In this document: piece after piece, positions 1-11,114 of the stretch
Layout: each line of letters starts with the position of its first letter
Position numbering within the stretch: the stretch's first letter is position 1
Source of the DNA: Blumeriella jaapii
Taxonomy: Eukaryota; Ascomycota; Leotiomycetes; Helotiales; Drepanopezizaceae
NCBI GenBank assembly: GCA_009599575.1
Contig: VWND01000011.1
Span: 124,001 to 188,000 of the forward strand
Length of the DNA: 64,000 nt
Reading direction: 5' to 3'
Notes under the pieces: generated by a model
What the model was told of the DNA's origin: nothing
The model's database searches: none
The model's input: the letters and a program-made list of their open reading frames with translations, nothing else
Translations under genes and position numbers: made by a program

Positions 1-402
1 CGAACTTCTTGTACTTCGGCTTCTCGGCGCCCATAATCTGCTCATTGGCATCTGCCCAGTCGGTATACACGCCGGGTCGATGGCCGACTGCCACGCCGTA
101 GAACTTCTCCTCGCCGGGCGCGGCTCTGCTTTTCCCGGCGATGAAGTCTCGGGCATCTTTCTCGTTCAGAAAAGACTTGTCTGCATGAATGGTTTTCGTC
201 AGCATGTGCCCACACGGTGACGGCGTGAGCGGGCGAACCTCAGACCGTATGACTTACAGGAAGCTCCCTTGAATCCAGTCGTATGCTCCTGACACTCCTG
301 CCAACTCATGTACACACCAGGGATCCTGCCCGCTCGCACAGCATAGTACTTGGGGCCCTTCTCCTCGCCCAGCTTTCTCTTCTTTGATGCTGGTGGGGCC
401 AT
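1..402 (-). CDS. Ribonuclease H1-like protein, N-terminal part (runs off left edge)
   Basis: Two exons are visible: 258..402 and 1..180, with an intron at 181..257 (GTAAGT donor, ATGCAG acceptor, phase 1). The start at 402 gives MAPPASKKRKLG, which includes a basic KKRK stretch that could be a nuclear signal. Two copies of the RNase H1 hybrid-binding (caulimovirus viroplasmin-like) domain follow. The first is around residues 19-55, with YYAVRAGRIPGVYMSW; the second begins near residue 75, with FYGVAVGHRPGVYTDW. Yeast RNase H1 also has two such domains ahead of the catalytic domain, which removes RNA from RNA-DNA hybrids. The catalytic part lies outside the window, so the enzymatic call rests on the binding domains alone. 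A viroplasmin-domain protein without RNase H cannot be excluded. Confidence 0.72.
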
Positions 403-1531
403 GTTTGCCAGGAGACTGCTCCGCAGCTTGTTCGCTTTCCGATGAGAGTAGAGCAGTGTCGTCTCGACGAGGATGGGTGTGTAGAAGAAGCGCGGGAGGA
501 AATTTGCTGAAAGGATTTTCTGAGGAGAGAGGCACGAGTTAGCTGAGACCTCGTCGAACAAGGAACATGACAGGCCAGCAAACAAACAAAGACGTCAAAT
601 TCATGCGCTGCGGGGCTGATCTTTACCGGGTGGGAGAGTGAGAGATATGGCTGCCGAGACCGAAGCCGTCGCAGGAGTCAGGCGGGTCGAGTGAAAGAAG
701 CACGGAAACCGAAGAATGGGTCCATGGGCAGCGTCGTCTGTTGGCCTTGGAACGAGGGGGATTTCTTGGATGTCGTCAACCCAGCGACGCGATTGCTGGA
801 CGCGTGCACGGCTAATCTGGCGTAGAGTGGTTTTGGGGGCAAGTTTGATATAGTACAATACACAAAGTAGCAGGACATGATTTGACAAGATCTCACTGCC
901 TAGCCACCTATCTACGAGATTCGAAGTCTTCCTGCTCTGCGCTGCGCTATGGCATTCGATTTCCTCCAGTGACTATCGATCAAGTCACAATTCAATCCAA
1001 CCCTTCCAGTACAGTCGTTGATGTCAAGCTTGCACATTTGGTGGTCACGATGCCCGGTACGTTAGAAGCAATTTTATGGTCATTGGAGATTGAGGCTCCT
1101 TGAATCCAGTAAGTGGTGTTACAAGCCTCTCCTTGGAGGCCCCTCATACTTGTATACAGCAACCACCTGGTGCAATCCCCCTTCATCTAGCTCTCGATGC
1201 CAGCCGGTCTTGGGTATTAAACTCCTCGTGCAAAAGCAAGCACGCCCAAAAAACCCAGACCTTTGCAACTCCAAAAGCCATGCCATTTCCCGGTCCCATA
1301 TAACACAAAGTGGTCTTACATGCCACACGCCCCGTTCACCGACTCCCCGCCTGCATCCCCGTGTTTGATCGTTTCTCGTCACCATTGCCATGCCGGCAAC
1401 TAAAAGCAAATGCTGGGCGCCATAACCCTTTTGTCGATGCTTTGCCCACGCGTAGCAAATCGCATCGCCAGTATTTCTCGTCGCCAAAACCGAGTTGCAA
1501 GTGAAATAATACACGCGTGAAAAGAAGAAGA
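403..1531. other. Intergenic, upstream of the RNase H1-like gene and downstream of the PFKFB gene
   Basis: Mixed composition with only short open frames in all six frames, none resembling a known family. It should hold the promoter of the left-edge gene and the 3' end of the phosphofructokinase-2 gene. No RNA gene seen. Confidence 0.6.
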
Positions 1532-4080
1532 TTAGTTGTGGTGGCCAATGGCCTTCTGCGGCTTGTAGTCGCGAATTTCCTCGAAACTGTAGGCGTCCTC
1601 GTTGTACTTGTAGGCGTGGAACTCGATGCCATATGGCTTCGGCTCGATGGCGAACAGCATGCCGATAGGCACGTCAAGATCAGCGATGTCGTTACGGGTG
1701 AGATCCATGAAGTAAGCCATCAAAACTCTGCAGACCGAGCGGTGGCCAATGATCAGAACGTGGTCCTTGATGCGCTCCATCTCACGAACCATGTCGCGGA
1801 GTCTGCTAATGACCTGAAGATAGCCCTCACCGCCAACACCTGGGTAGATGTAGCTCAGCTTGTCGGCACGTCTCTTAGCGTATTGCTCAGGAAACTTCTC
1901 GGCGATGTCCTCGTAAGTCATGCCTTCGAAGGCACCTGCATCAAGTTCCTTGAGCATCTCCCAGTTCTTGACGTCGTAGTTCTCGTCATCTTCGAAGCAC
2001 TCGGCAGTCTGGATACTGCGTTGGAGCATGGAAGTCCAGACGCAGAAGTTCTTCTCCTCAAGCTCTCCAATGATATCGGGGTAAGGTGGGCTTTTGTCGC
2101 CAGGCTTTAATGCGCGCTTCGCAGCATCCATGGCTCTCGTCTTCTGGTCAACCTCCCACTCGGCCCGCTTTTGGGAAACAAAGTTGTACAGGACTGTGGC
2201 ATAGTTGCGCCCAGCCTGGGTAAGGTTCGAGTCCCCACCAATCTTACCAGCGAGGTTGTCCTCTGACTGGCCGTGACGAGTGATCCAGATCTGTCGTGGC
2301 GAGAGGTTAAAGGTCGAGAGGTAAGAAGCGATACCGTTCGATAGGAAGCCGTGAAGACGGTAATGAATGACCTTGCGGCCAACATCAATCATCTTGATGT
2401 ACTGCATTCCATTGTCCTCTTCGAACTTGCCCAAGGCATCATAGGCGCTCTCGTACGCAGCGACGCGCCTCTTGAAGTCGGCGAGGGAGCTTTCTGGATC
2501 CTTGTCCTTGTAGTCGGGGCCCTTGAGCTTCAGAAGCATATTTGCTTCAAGCAGCTGATGAACGTTAGCAACCAGACTAGTTGATTTCAGAGATCGCAAA
2601 TCTCACCTTCTCGTCCTCGCAGACACTCTCGATGAAGAGGATACCCAGCTTTGGCTCACGCGCCTTGATCGCATCAAAGAGGGTGCGTCTACGCTTGATT
2701 GTGCTGTTGGTTGCGTCAAGAATGCCAACTGATCCACCTTCAATAAGAAGGAAATCGAGGAGCTCATCCAAAGTCGACAAGGCAAGCTGCTCACGCATCT
2801 GTGAGGCCTTCTCGTTTCTGGGATCGAAGAATTCGGCGGACTGCTCCATGTTGTCGGCACTCGGGAGCTTGGTGAGATCGTTGGGATCATCTTGCTCTTG
2901 CTCTTGCTCTCGTGGTGGGTCGTAGACCCCGTTGAGAAGAATATGGGCAGCTTGCTGAGCAGCCTCTGTTGATGCATCGAAAATCCCAGCCAAAGATCCT
3001 GGGCCGGTTGCTCTGGTCTTTCTCGGGGACTGTGGAGGAGATTGCGGTGGAGAAGTCAAGCCAGTTCCGGCCGCAACACGTCGACGAGCGCCCACATTAA
3101 AGATGCGACACTCATGCTGTTGCCAGGACAGGTATCGCTGGATCTTCTTGGTGATGTAGGATTTTCCTCTGGCTGGCAAACCAACCATCACAAGGACCAA
3201 CTTTGCGCCCACGTCTCTTTGTGCGATCTTGCCATCCGGGGAAGCTCGAGATCGTGTCATGCCAGGGATGCTCAAGGTGGTGGCCGGGTCTCGAATTCGG
3301 GGAGTCGTAGAGCCGGAATTTTGTCTTACTGGTGGTCTATCTATAGATTAGCAGCTTCTTCAACGATAGCACCCTTGATTTGGAAGGGTGCATTTGACTC
3401 ATCCGGAAGGGAGTAGGCTGGCGATTCACCGAGACGCCGGAAATTGAGTTTCATCGGCGCCGCAAAGGCGAGCGAGGTCGCTCCAAGTGAGACCTCCGTA
3501 CGTCGCGAGAGGGCACGAATAGAAATCTGCTTACAATTTGGGGCTTCCAGGTGCAGTAGAGGGGTTGCTGCCGGCCGGGGTAATGATCGTCGGGGAGAGG
3601 GACCCATCTTGAGAGACAGGGCTGTTCATGTTCGGGCTCTGAGGGATTCTCAGAACCAAAGCGGTGGAAGTTGTGGGTTGCGTTGCGGCGAGGTTCTCTG
3701 AATTGCAGAGAATCTGCGGAAGGGGATCGGAGTTGGTAATATCCTCCAGAGGAATCGCCGCCATGGCCATAGCGCCGCGGTTGCACATGGCCGCCCTCGC
3801 AATTGCGGAATGCTGGCCTGTCTTGCCTGTGCAAGGATTCTTGGTTAGCAGGGGATCCGTGTGTATGTACTCCGTACAGCATGTGGCGGGGTCATGTAGT
3901 TAGTGGTGCTTGCAAAGCCAAGAGCTCCAGGGAGTCCGGGGGTCCTTTGGTGGGTGACTTACAGGCGTTCTGGGCGTTCTGGGCGTTCTGGGGGGTCTGG
4001 GCATTCTGGGGATTCTGGGCATTTGGGGTATTTGGGGCATTTTGGGCCCGAGGGCTGGTCTCGTCCAGGGCGAAGGGCAT
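1532..4080 (-). CDS. Bifunctional 6-phosphofructo-2-kinase / fructose-2,6-bisphosphatase
   Basis: Makes and breaks fructose 2,6-bisphosphate, the allosteric switch between glycolysis and gluconeogenesis, in the cytosol. Four exons keep phase throughout: 3963..4080, 3535..3826, 2607..3336 and 1532..2554, giving 720 residues. Introns begin GTAAGT, GTAAGC and GTGAGA. The kinase P-loop GLPARGKS is at residues 189-196, followed by IFNVGARRR. A Ser/Pro/Glu-rich insert of about 90 residues then separates this from FFDPRNEKA. The phosphatase domain has the catalytic TRHGQSEDN (His 474), the GAFEGMTYEDI acid region and IIGHRSVCRV, so both activities look intact, unlike kinase-only yeast paralogues. 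The first 136 residues are disordered and start with a Gln-Asn-Ala repeat. Core domains are certain; the use of the first two exons is inferred from consensus splice sites and unbroken phase. Confidence 0.93.
3963..4050. repeat. 9-bp minisatellite inside exon 1 of the PFKFB gene
   Basis: Imperfect tandem copies of a 9-base unit (CAGAACGCC on the coding strand) encode repeated Gln-Asn-Ala with Pro/Thr interruptions, ending directly at the GTAAGT donor. Degeneration increases away from the splice site, with clean copies at 3963-3992 and diverged ones up to about 4050. Confidence 0.85.
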
Positions 4081-6900
4081 GTTGCGTGACGGACCGATAG
4101 ACTGACTGACCGACCGACTGACCGACCGACTGACTTTCCACGGAGTCGATGATGGTCAAGGAGTGATCGACAGGGCTTCCGAGACGATTGGCTGATTGGC
4201 TGATAGGCTGATAGGCTGGGTGTCAGTGATCAGTGACAAGGCCAAGGGTTGGCGTCGCACGTACGGTGGCTTACTGTCTTGGAGTTCTAGAGCTGCACTG
4301 TCGACAGGGCGGACCGACTGTGGGACGCAGACGAGAGCGAGCTGGGGACAAAGAGAAGAAAGAGTCGGCGAGATGGGATACGACACGCGGACAGAGTTGT
4401 GGTGGTAGTTGTTGTAGTCGAGCTCGACCTTGAACAGTGAATGAGGTGGAGTGGAGTACTGTCTGAATGTATGGTGGAGGATGAGGTGAATTCAAGGATT
4501 GTGCGTGGGATGGAAGGGATGGGACCCGGGGAAGAAAACTAGCGAGATCGGCCGGCCACCCTGTCTAGCCCCTTTTCTGACTAGCTCTTGTCTCCGAGAA
4601 TAGGTTATTAAGCCACGACTAAGTAGGCACAGTACTGTGTACTGTATAGAGCCAAGACTATAAGAGCCAAGACTATAAGAGCGGCTGCTGCCCAAGGGCC
4701 AGGAAGAGGCCGAGGAAGTATTCTCGATCAGAGCCTCCGTGGCATGGCCTCAGGACGGGGAGACGACAACATACAGTACATCATCGTGGTCTTGTCGCTG
4801 CTTGCTCGCCGCCCGCCGCCGGCTGCCGCTGCAACAGGTACTGACTGACTGCGCTTCCTCTTGGACGGTGCCGTGATGGCCGGCGGTCTTGGTGCTGCTG
4901 GAGTTCAAGGCTGATGACGACGACGACGACCTCGAGCCTCGGACTGCCAGAGGCCCAAGGGCCAGTGAATCTCGCCCAGTTCTCCTTGTGCCGATCTTGA
5001 GCACAACGGCTGGGGGTGTAAGCAACGGTTATCGTTAGATGGCCTTGCCAAAGCGTGGCCAAATCCTCTTTTCTTATAGGCTTTTGTTGAACCCGGCACT
5101 CGCAGCTATTACGCAGCAGAGCAACCTTACGCCGCAGAGCAACCTTGCACAATCAAGGACGAGATAAGCATCCCTCATTCTCCATTCTTGGCTTGCTTTT
5201 CGAGCCTTTGCCTAGCCCGTTACAGCCCAAGATAAGAAGTATCCAAGAGTGCCCATCAGTCTTGGCAGTGTTGATAATTGGTGGAAGACAAATAACCTCG
5301 CTTGACCAAGAGGGACGAGTGACTTAAGCTAGTGCTCGAGTATTCGGAACGCATGGCAGAAAGCAATTTTTGCACCTCCTCGTGCGTAGCAGAAAGCAAT
5401 CTTTGCACCTCCTCGTGTACTGTGTATTTCAAAAGGCAAACTCCACGAAACTTCAAGACGTTTGGCATGGTCATGGTCTCTATCTTTTCTCCCTCATGCG
5501 GTACTTGCGATTTACTTCAACCAGTCTCGTGTTGCTCTTTTGGCTGGTATATGCCTGCATGTGCACAGAGTATGACCGCTATCAATCAGACTTTTTTGAT
5601 CAAGAAAACTGATGCGCAAAAAAGAAGAAGAACCAAAGGAAAAAAAAAGAGCGCCGTCACGTTTAGCAAGCCTCTTAGACTTTTGACCGATAGAAAGACC
5701 CGGCCGTCTGTGCCCGCGCGAAGACGTGCGTTCCGGCAGTTGAAGAGAGCCAAGAGATCTTCGCGAATCGCTCAGACACGTGTACTTGAAATGTCTCAGG
5801 AGTGGTCGTACTTTCTATTCTGCGATGTGTATGGGTTACCTGAGCTTCGCCATGTTCTGCTTGGCTTGCTGTCCAGGGCTCGCTGTGTTCAGAGCCAAGG
5901 GTTCGCATAGCTCTGCTATCAAAACAATCTTGCAAAAGGATCTTTGAGCACCTTGATCGGAGCGTACCACACGGTCGTGATGTGCATCTTGGCTTCAGTA
6001 GTGCTGTTGGTCTGGGTAGCACTACTCCGTACAGGCTACAGCAGATTCGTACCGAATACCGCCACCTCTATTACTTGCTTGCGAAACGTTCCTATAGCTT
6101 ATTGATCCTCCTACTTGTGCGGTTGGGTGAGGGCATCTCGTCAACTTTATGGTACGTCTTGGCTTCGGTGTGTTTGCGGTTTGATTCTTGTATTGCTTGC
6201 GGAAGACTTGACACGTTTGCAGGCTCGCAACAGGATTGTGTTGCACCAAGCTGTCAGCACGTTAGCGAGGTCCTTGAAGTCGTAGAGGATGGAGAGTGGT
6301 GATACTCAGTGTCCAATGCCAAGCTCATCCTGATCCTTGTATGACAAATCCTTCTACTTTTGCTATTCATGACTATGGGGAGCTGAAAGGGCTTATGAAT
6401 GCTAGGCGAGTATGAGCAGGCAAGCTGTGCGTGGCAACGCAAAAGGATGCTTCTGGAGACGAGGTGTGTTTCCTTGGTCAGTACAGGCTGTGTCTTCTGC
6501 CTGGAGGGTTGGGTCCTTGTTTACCTTCGTCCCTGACCAGCTACGGATCATCAAGATCCTGTGGCAAAGGAGTCGGAGCAAAAGTACCCTTCAGTGGTAG
6601 TAGAGCCTGCTGTGGCTGACTGGCAAGCAATGTTCGTCGCCTTTGACGCCCCACGATAGCTCTGCTCTCTGTCAGTCGGGGTAGCGACGGGGTAGCGACA
6701 ACGTCCAGTATCTAGCGATGATGCAGGCACATCGCAGAAAGAATCCGTAGTATCCTCGCACATGGGAGGTGGTGATGGCATACTGTCTCTTGGTCTGGTG
6801 GTGTCAGTGTGCGATGGAAGGGAAGAAGGTTCGCTCGCCCATTGAGGAAGGGCGAGGGAAGGCAGCACTCCAAGACGCTAGACTTTTCGTGGATGCTTTT
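4081..6900. other. Gene-poor stretch upstream of the PFKFB gene
   Basis: No open frame looks like a protein family and no convincing exon chain was found on either strand. Near the gene there is a GACT/GACC tetranucleotide run at 4097-4135 and a GATTGGCT/GATAGGCT run at 4187-4218. Short GTAC-type tracts appear near 4630-4650. The part next to 4080 probably holds the promoter and 5' leader. Confidence 0.5.
4097..4135. repeat. GACT/GACC tetranucleotide repeat
   Basis: Alternating GACT and GACC units immediately upstream of the PFKFB start codon, ending at the CTTTCC of 4133-4138. Confidence 0.7.
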
Positions 6901-8700
6901 CGAAAAGTCCTTTCAAAAATCCTCGGCAGTTCGAAACTACTTGCTAATACAGGCAGGTATAGTCCTCTCTGTGCTGAGCTTGGTTATCTACTACATTTCT
7001 ATTGTCTTCCTGTTATCTGTTTCCCTAGTCTTTGATCTTTCGTTGGGGTATGGACAGAGTCTGTGTGATCTACAGTCTAAGAGGATAATTGCAAGACTGG
7101 GCATCGACGCAGCAGCTTTCTTGAAAAGCTAAAGCATTCTTATATACATGTCCAGACTTCCCATGTATCACAAGCAGTGCCTTACTTATTATCTTGGAAA
7201 CGCATTAAGAAATCCTTAAAGTTTGCGTTTCGCTGTCAATTCAACAGTCAGGATGATCTTACAAAAGCCAATAACATTTCCTAGACTGGGACAGGCAAAC
7301 AATTTTTCTGGTTCTTTTGATATCCCAATTTTTCATAGACAAAGGCAGTGAAATTTCACAGAGGTATTGGCCGTCTCTTACTGCCTGCGCTGTGCCTTCG
7401 GAAAGTGATGGCTGAGCGACCCAAGTTTCGAAAAAGTAGGAGTTGGAGCTTACCTATGCAATCAACGTCCGTATTTACTAGGAGACCGTTTATGGTAACA
7501 GCTTTACTTTATTATTCCCTCCCTTCCCTAAAATTGAATGCGAATTTTACTGGGTTGGTGTAGTGCTCTACTTCATATTCACATCTGAGGTTGAAGTACT
7601 GCTGTTTGTACAGAAATTAAATGTGTGAATAGACACAAGCAAAAATACTGATTCGAAAATATTATCTTTATTATCAAGCCCCCCATGTCAATGAATTCTC
7701 CTTCCCTATGGGAAGTATGCTGTGATATCATAAGAGCAGTACTAGCTGACTTTACAATTGGTAAAAGCTTAAATAAAGTAAGAAAAAACTCTCGATTATC
7801 ACATTTTTATTTCATTATCAGCTGCCTTCTGTTCTTTTGTCATTCGTGGGTAAACTGTGGATTAACTCTCTCTCTAAGCCTGTGCTACAACGCTTAAAAT
7901 ATCAAAGCCTAACAAGCATTCTTTCACGCAGCCAGAAAAATGTTCCATTTTCTTAATCTTACGCTTTATCATTTTGCTCAATTATCAGCAGGCGTATTAA
8001 CAGTATATCCATTTGTCCCGGTAAGATTTACCGACTTTCTACTATCCGAAAGCGCAGGTAAGGCAATCAGCAATTGTGCATCATCTAGCTGATTATATGT
8101 ACATAGGTAGATAGATACCTTAGCTTCAGCGACCTGAACGTGAAATCACAAACGTGTATCCTCCCCAAATCCCATCATCAACGTCCTCCCTCCATCCATT
8201 TTAAATCCTTACATAAACATCCTTTTCTCTAAAACCCCCCCACCTACCTACCTCACCCATATCACTCATCCACAGCACAAAGAAGCACTTACACGGTTCT
8301 TCAATTATCCGTAGCTGCCATGTACTCACTACCAACCAGGAAAGTAACTCCCCAAGCACCAGCCAGTATGAGGGGATGAGGGAACAGTTCGTTGATCACA
8401 TGATAGAAAGTCACGTTGCTGTCAAATGATATTGATATCACGTGATAATCCGCATACATTATATCCTAGAGTTCGCGACACCTCTTACTTAAAAACCCCG
8501 TAATCAATGCAAACCATCTACGAACCTTTTGCTCGTTCGCTCCCTTGAAAGCCAGCCAGTCATCTATCTATTTCCAGGCTGGCTTTCTCCCCGAAACATA
8601 GCCATTCACTACACAATACACTCCAGGTGGCCTACCTTCTGGGAATCTATTCATCTATACTTCTCTCAAACGCTGCTTGTATAGCGCTCTCTCATTTGAC
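6900..8700. other. AT-richer noncoding block
   Basis: By eye this stretch is clearly richer in A and T than the gene-bearing parts, especially 7100-8060. It has frequent stops in all frames and no recognisable protein, and no terminal repeats or transposase remnants were seen. It could be an old mutated element, a long leader region or plain intergenic DNA. Confidence 0.45.
8436..8447. promoter_or_regulatory. 12-bp palindrome TATCACGTGATA (E-box core)
   Basis: A perfect palindrome centred on CACGTG, the core recognised by fungal bHLH factors such as Cbf1 and Pho4 types. A related ATCACATGAT lies just upstream near 8396. There is no adjacent gene to assign it to, so a regulatory role is only possible. 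Confidence 0.3.
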
Positions 8701-8755
8701 TTTGAAGAATACACACTCGAGGCTTTGTTTTCTCTAACTCACCCATCCATAGTTT

Positions 8756-8823
8756 TCTCTTTTCTCTCTCTCCCTCTTTCTCTCTCTCCCTCTTTCTCCT
8801 CTCCCTCTTTTCTCTCTCTCCCT
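8756..8823. repeat. CT-rich simple repeat
   Basis: TTTCTCTCTCTCCC-like units repeated about five times. Such tracts often sit just upstream of transcription starts in filamentous fungi, but no downstream gene is recognisable here. Confidence 0.7.
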
Positions 8824-10790
8824 CCACCACAACTGAACAAAGGTAGCGAAACAGTGAAAACGATGACCTATAGCTGGGAGGTCCCACTCCAAGTACCAGA
8901 AAAGCAAGGTAAGGAGGACGCAGAATGGTGTGGATGAAGAAAACGATGGTGTCCCACATCCTGGAGCCGGCAACACTAACAAGCAGCGAGAGGCTTTCGC
9001 AAATTCTCGAGGATTAAACACTTGCCGAAACGGCCTTTCAGGAAAGAAGCGAAAGAGGGTAAAAGGAAGAAATAACCTACAAGAGAGAAAGCAATCAGCA
9101 AAATCGACAAAGCAAAGTCCACGATCTAGCCTCTCTCCCCCGAGGCGAGATTATCGTTTCCAGGTGTCTTGTCATATCCATGTGATTAACCCTCCGTCTT
9201 CGGAAACCGTAGCTTTGATATACAGTAACTCGAGATTTCAGCCCTGACAACTTCGCCAAACTGCTGCTCGCCACCGAGTTTTTCTCATAGTCCCGTCCCA
9301 AGCAGCCTTCGGGGCAGCGTTGTGCCGTTCCGGAGTATTAGTTTCATATATTATATAAGTGCTATCGTTCATTTTTGTGTAGTTCAGGGTTCGGTTTTGA
9401 TTGGTTTTCTATTTTCATCTGCCTGTAAAGGCTCACTTCAACGGTCCCTACCCCCAAGCAACCTTTGGCTTCACCAGCGATAAAAACCTATCTGTCACAC
9501 CGAGGGCCACTTTACGAACTCCATGAAGAACCATCCCTCCTGTGAGGGAAACGCTTAAACAGCGGACACTTGTCACACTTTTCTTTCATTTAACTGCTTT
9601 CTCGAAAGCTTGATGTATGTGAAAATCCTCAGCTTAGCACGTTTCCCATACCCTGCGGAAGGCTTGAGGTTGCGCAGTTCCACTGCCCCCTCCAGACGTT
9701 AAACCATATCATTATCATCATCGTATCCATGATCTTAGGTAGTGTTAGGTACCTATGTAGTGCCATGGCAATTCACCTTAAGATGCAACGAGATCCCAGT
9801 GCTCGCATAACACGCCACGGAGAGCCAGAGAAGCAAAACATACAGTCATAAGTGATAGTCTTCCAGAGGTGTCACGCGCTTGTAGTCCCAAGTTCCTATC
9901 ATTGATATACACGCAGCTCGAGATAGTGTAGTAGTGCTAAATAAACACGGTCGATATCCAGTATCCGGTGAGACTGTATCCCCAGGACGGCACAGCAGCA
10001 GGCTCGCTGGCTGCCTTTGTCACATACTGTAACTAAGTGCCAGTCGACAACCCCAAAAGGTTGCAAGATCGAAGCGTAACCGACAAAAGGGGTGGAGAGC
10101 AGACACAATAACCATACTCACACAGATTTGTCACCTGGGCTAGCTCTGAACCAAACTGGTCCGATTCCCGTTTCCATCTCTCCTCATTTCTCCCAATGTA
10201 GCAGCACTTCTCAATCCAAACACCTCCTTACTCCGCTTACCTGCCTGCCCCCAGTACAGTACAGGACCAGCTAGCAAGCTAAACAACAAACAGCTTCAAC
10301 AAAACAACGCACGCAATCCCCATCCCACCGAGCAGCATTCCAATTCTCTCCATCCATCCGTCTTGCCCGAGCGTCTCCCTCCCTGCCCGTCCCACAGCCA
10401 ACCAAACACAAAGCCCGATTAAACAAACCCACACCCATATAAATGCCCACGACCAACTAGGTAGCTAGCTGCCAATACCCACCCACCTACCCACCACCCA
10501 AACCCCAAAACCCAAGCAACACAAACACAAACAGACACGCAGACCAAAAACCCAACACCCCATCTACAGCTCAGCACAACAAGCACGCAAGCTCTAAAAG
10601 GTTTAAAAAAAATAAAGTGCTACTGTACTGTACGTTCCCACTGTGTGTACAGATGGACTGGACTGGACTGCACGATACATACATACCTAGGTACAGTGTG
10701 TACAGGACAGGACAGTCAGTACCTACCTATGATCGCCCATCTTCCCTACCAGGTACAGTATCACACATCACGCCCACACATGCTGTATTA

Positions 10791-10813
10791 CCCCCCCCCC
10801 CCCCCCCCCCCCC
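10791..10813. repeat. Poly-C tract (23 bases)
   Basis: Uninterrupted C run followed by CTCC-type sequence; one of several long homopolymers in the window. Confidence 0.9.
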
Positions 10814-11114
10814 TCCTCCCCCTGAATAACATCACATCCCAAATAGGTAGGTAGGGAACGATCTACAGTACAGTCCTCCTACCTCCCAACGCGACCTCCA
10901 CCATCATCATCAGCCCAAACGTCAAGCCCAGGCGGGGGTCAGGATGCCGCCACCAAAGAACACAGCAGCAGCAAGTTCACGCTCACCAGGACATGTGTCC
11001 ACGTCCCAAGCTACACGAACACACGGATTGAGAGGATTCGTAAATTGGTACCAAGTCTACAGTCTAAGGTAAGGATTTTCCCGTCGCTCAAGCAAAGCGG
11101 CTATTCCAGCCTAT

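Larger units (their letters stand above)
8700..11114. other. Gene-poor stretch downstream of the FGGY kinase gene
   Basis: Contains a pyrimidine tract at 8756-8823, scattered CA-rich DNA, a poly-C run at 10791-10813 and several GTAC-type tracts (10617-10700, 10750, 10865). A few GTAAG-like donors occur, but no coding exons could be chained. Confidence 0.5.

Noticed and set aside
3341..3607. Separate small exon (MKLNFRRLGESPAYS...) in the PFKFB gene
   Set aside because: Including it breaks splice phase with both neighbours, while a single 198-bp intron with GTAAGC and a CTAAT branch point keeps phase exactly.
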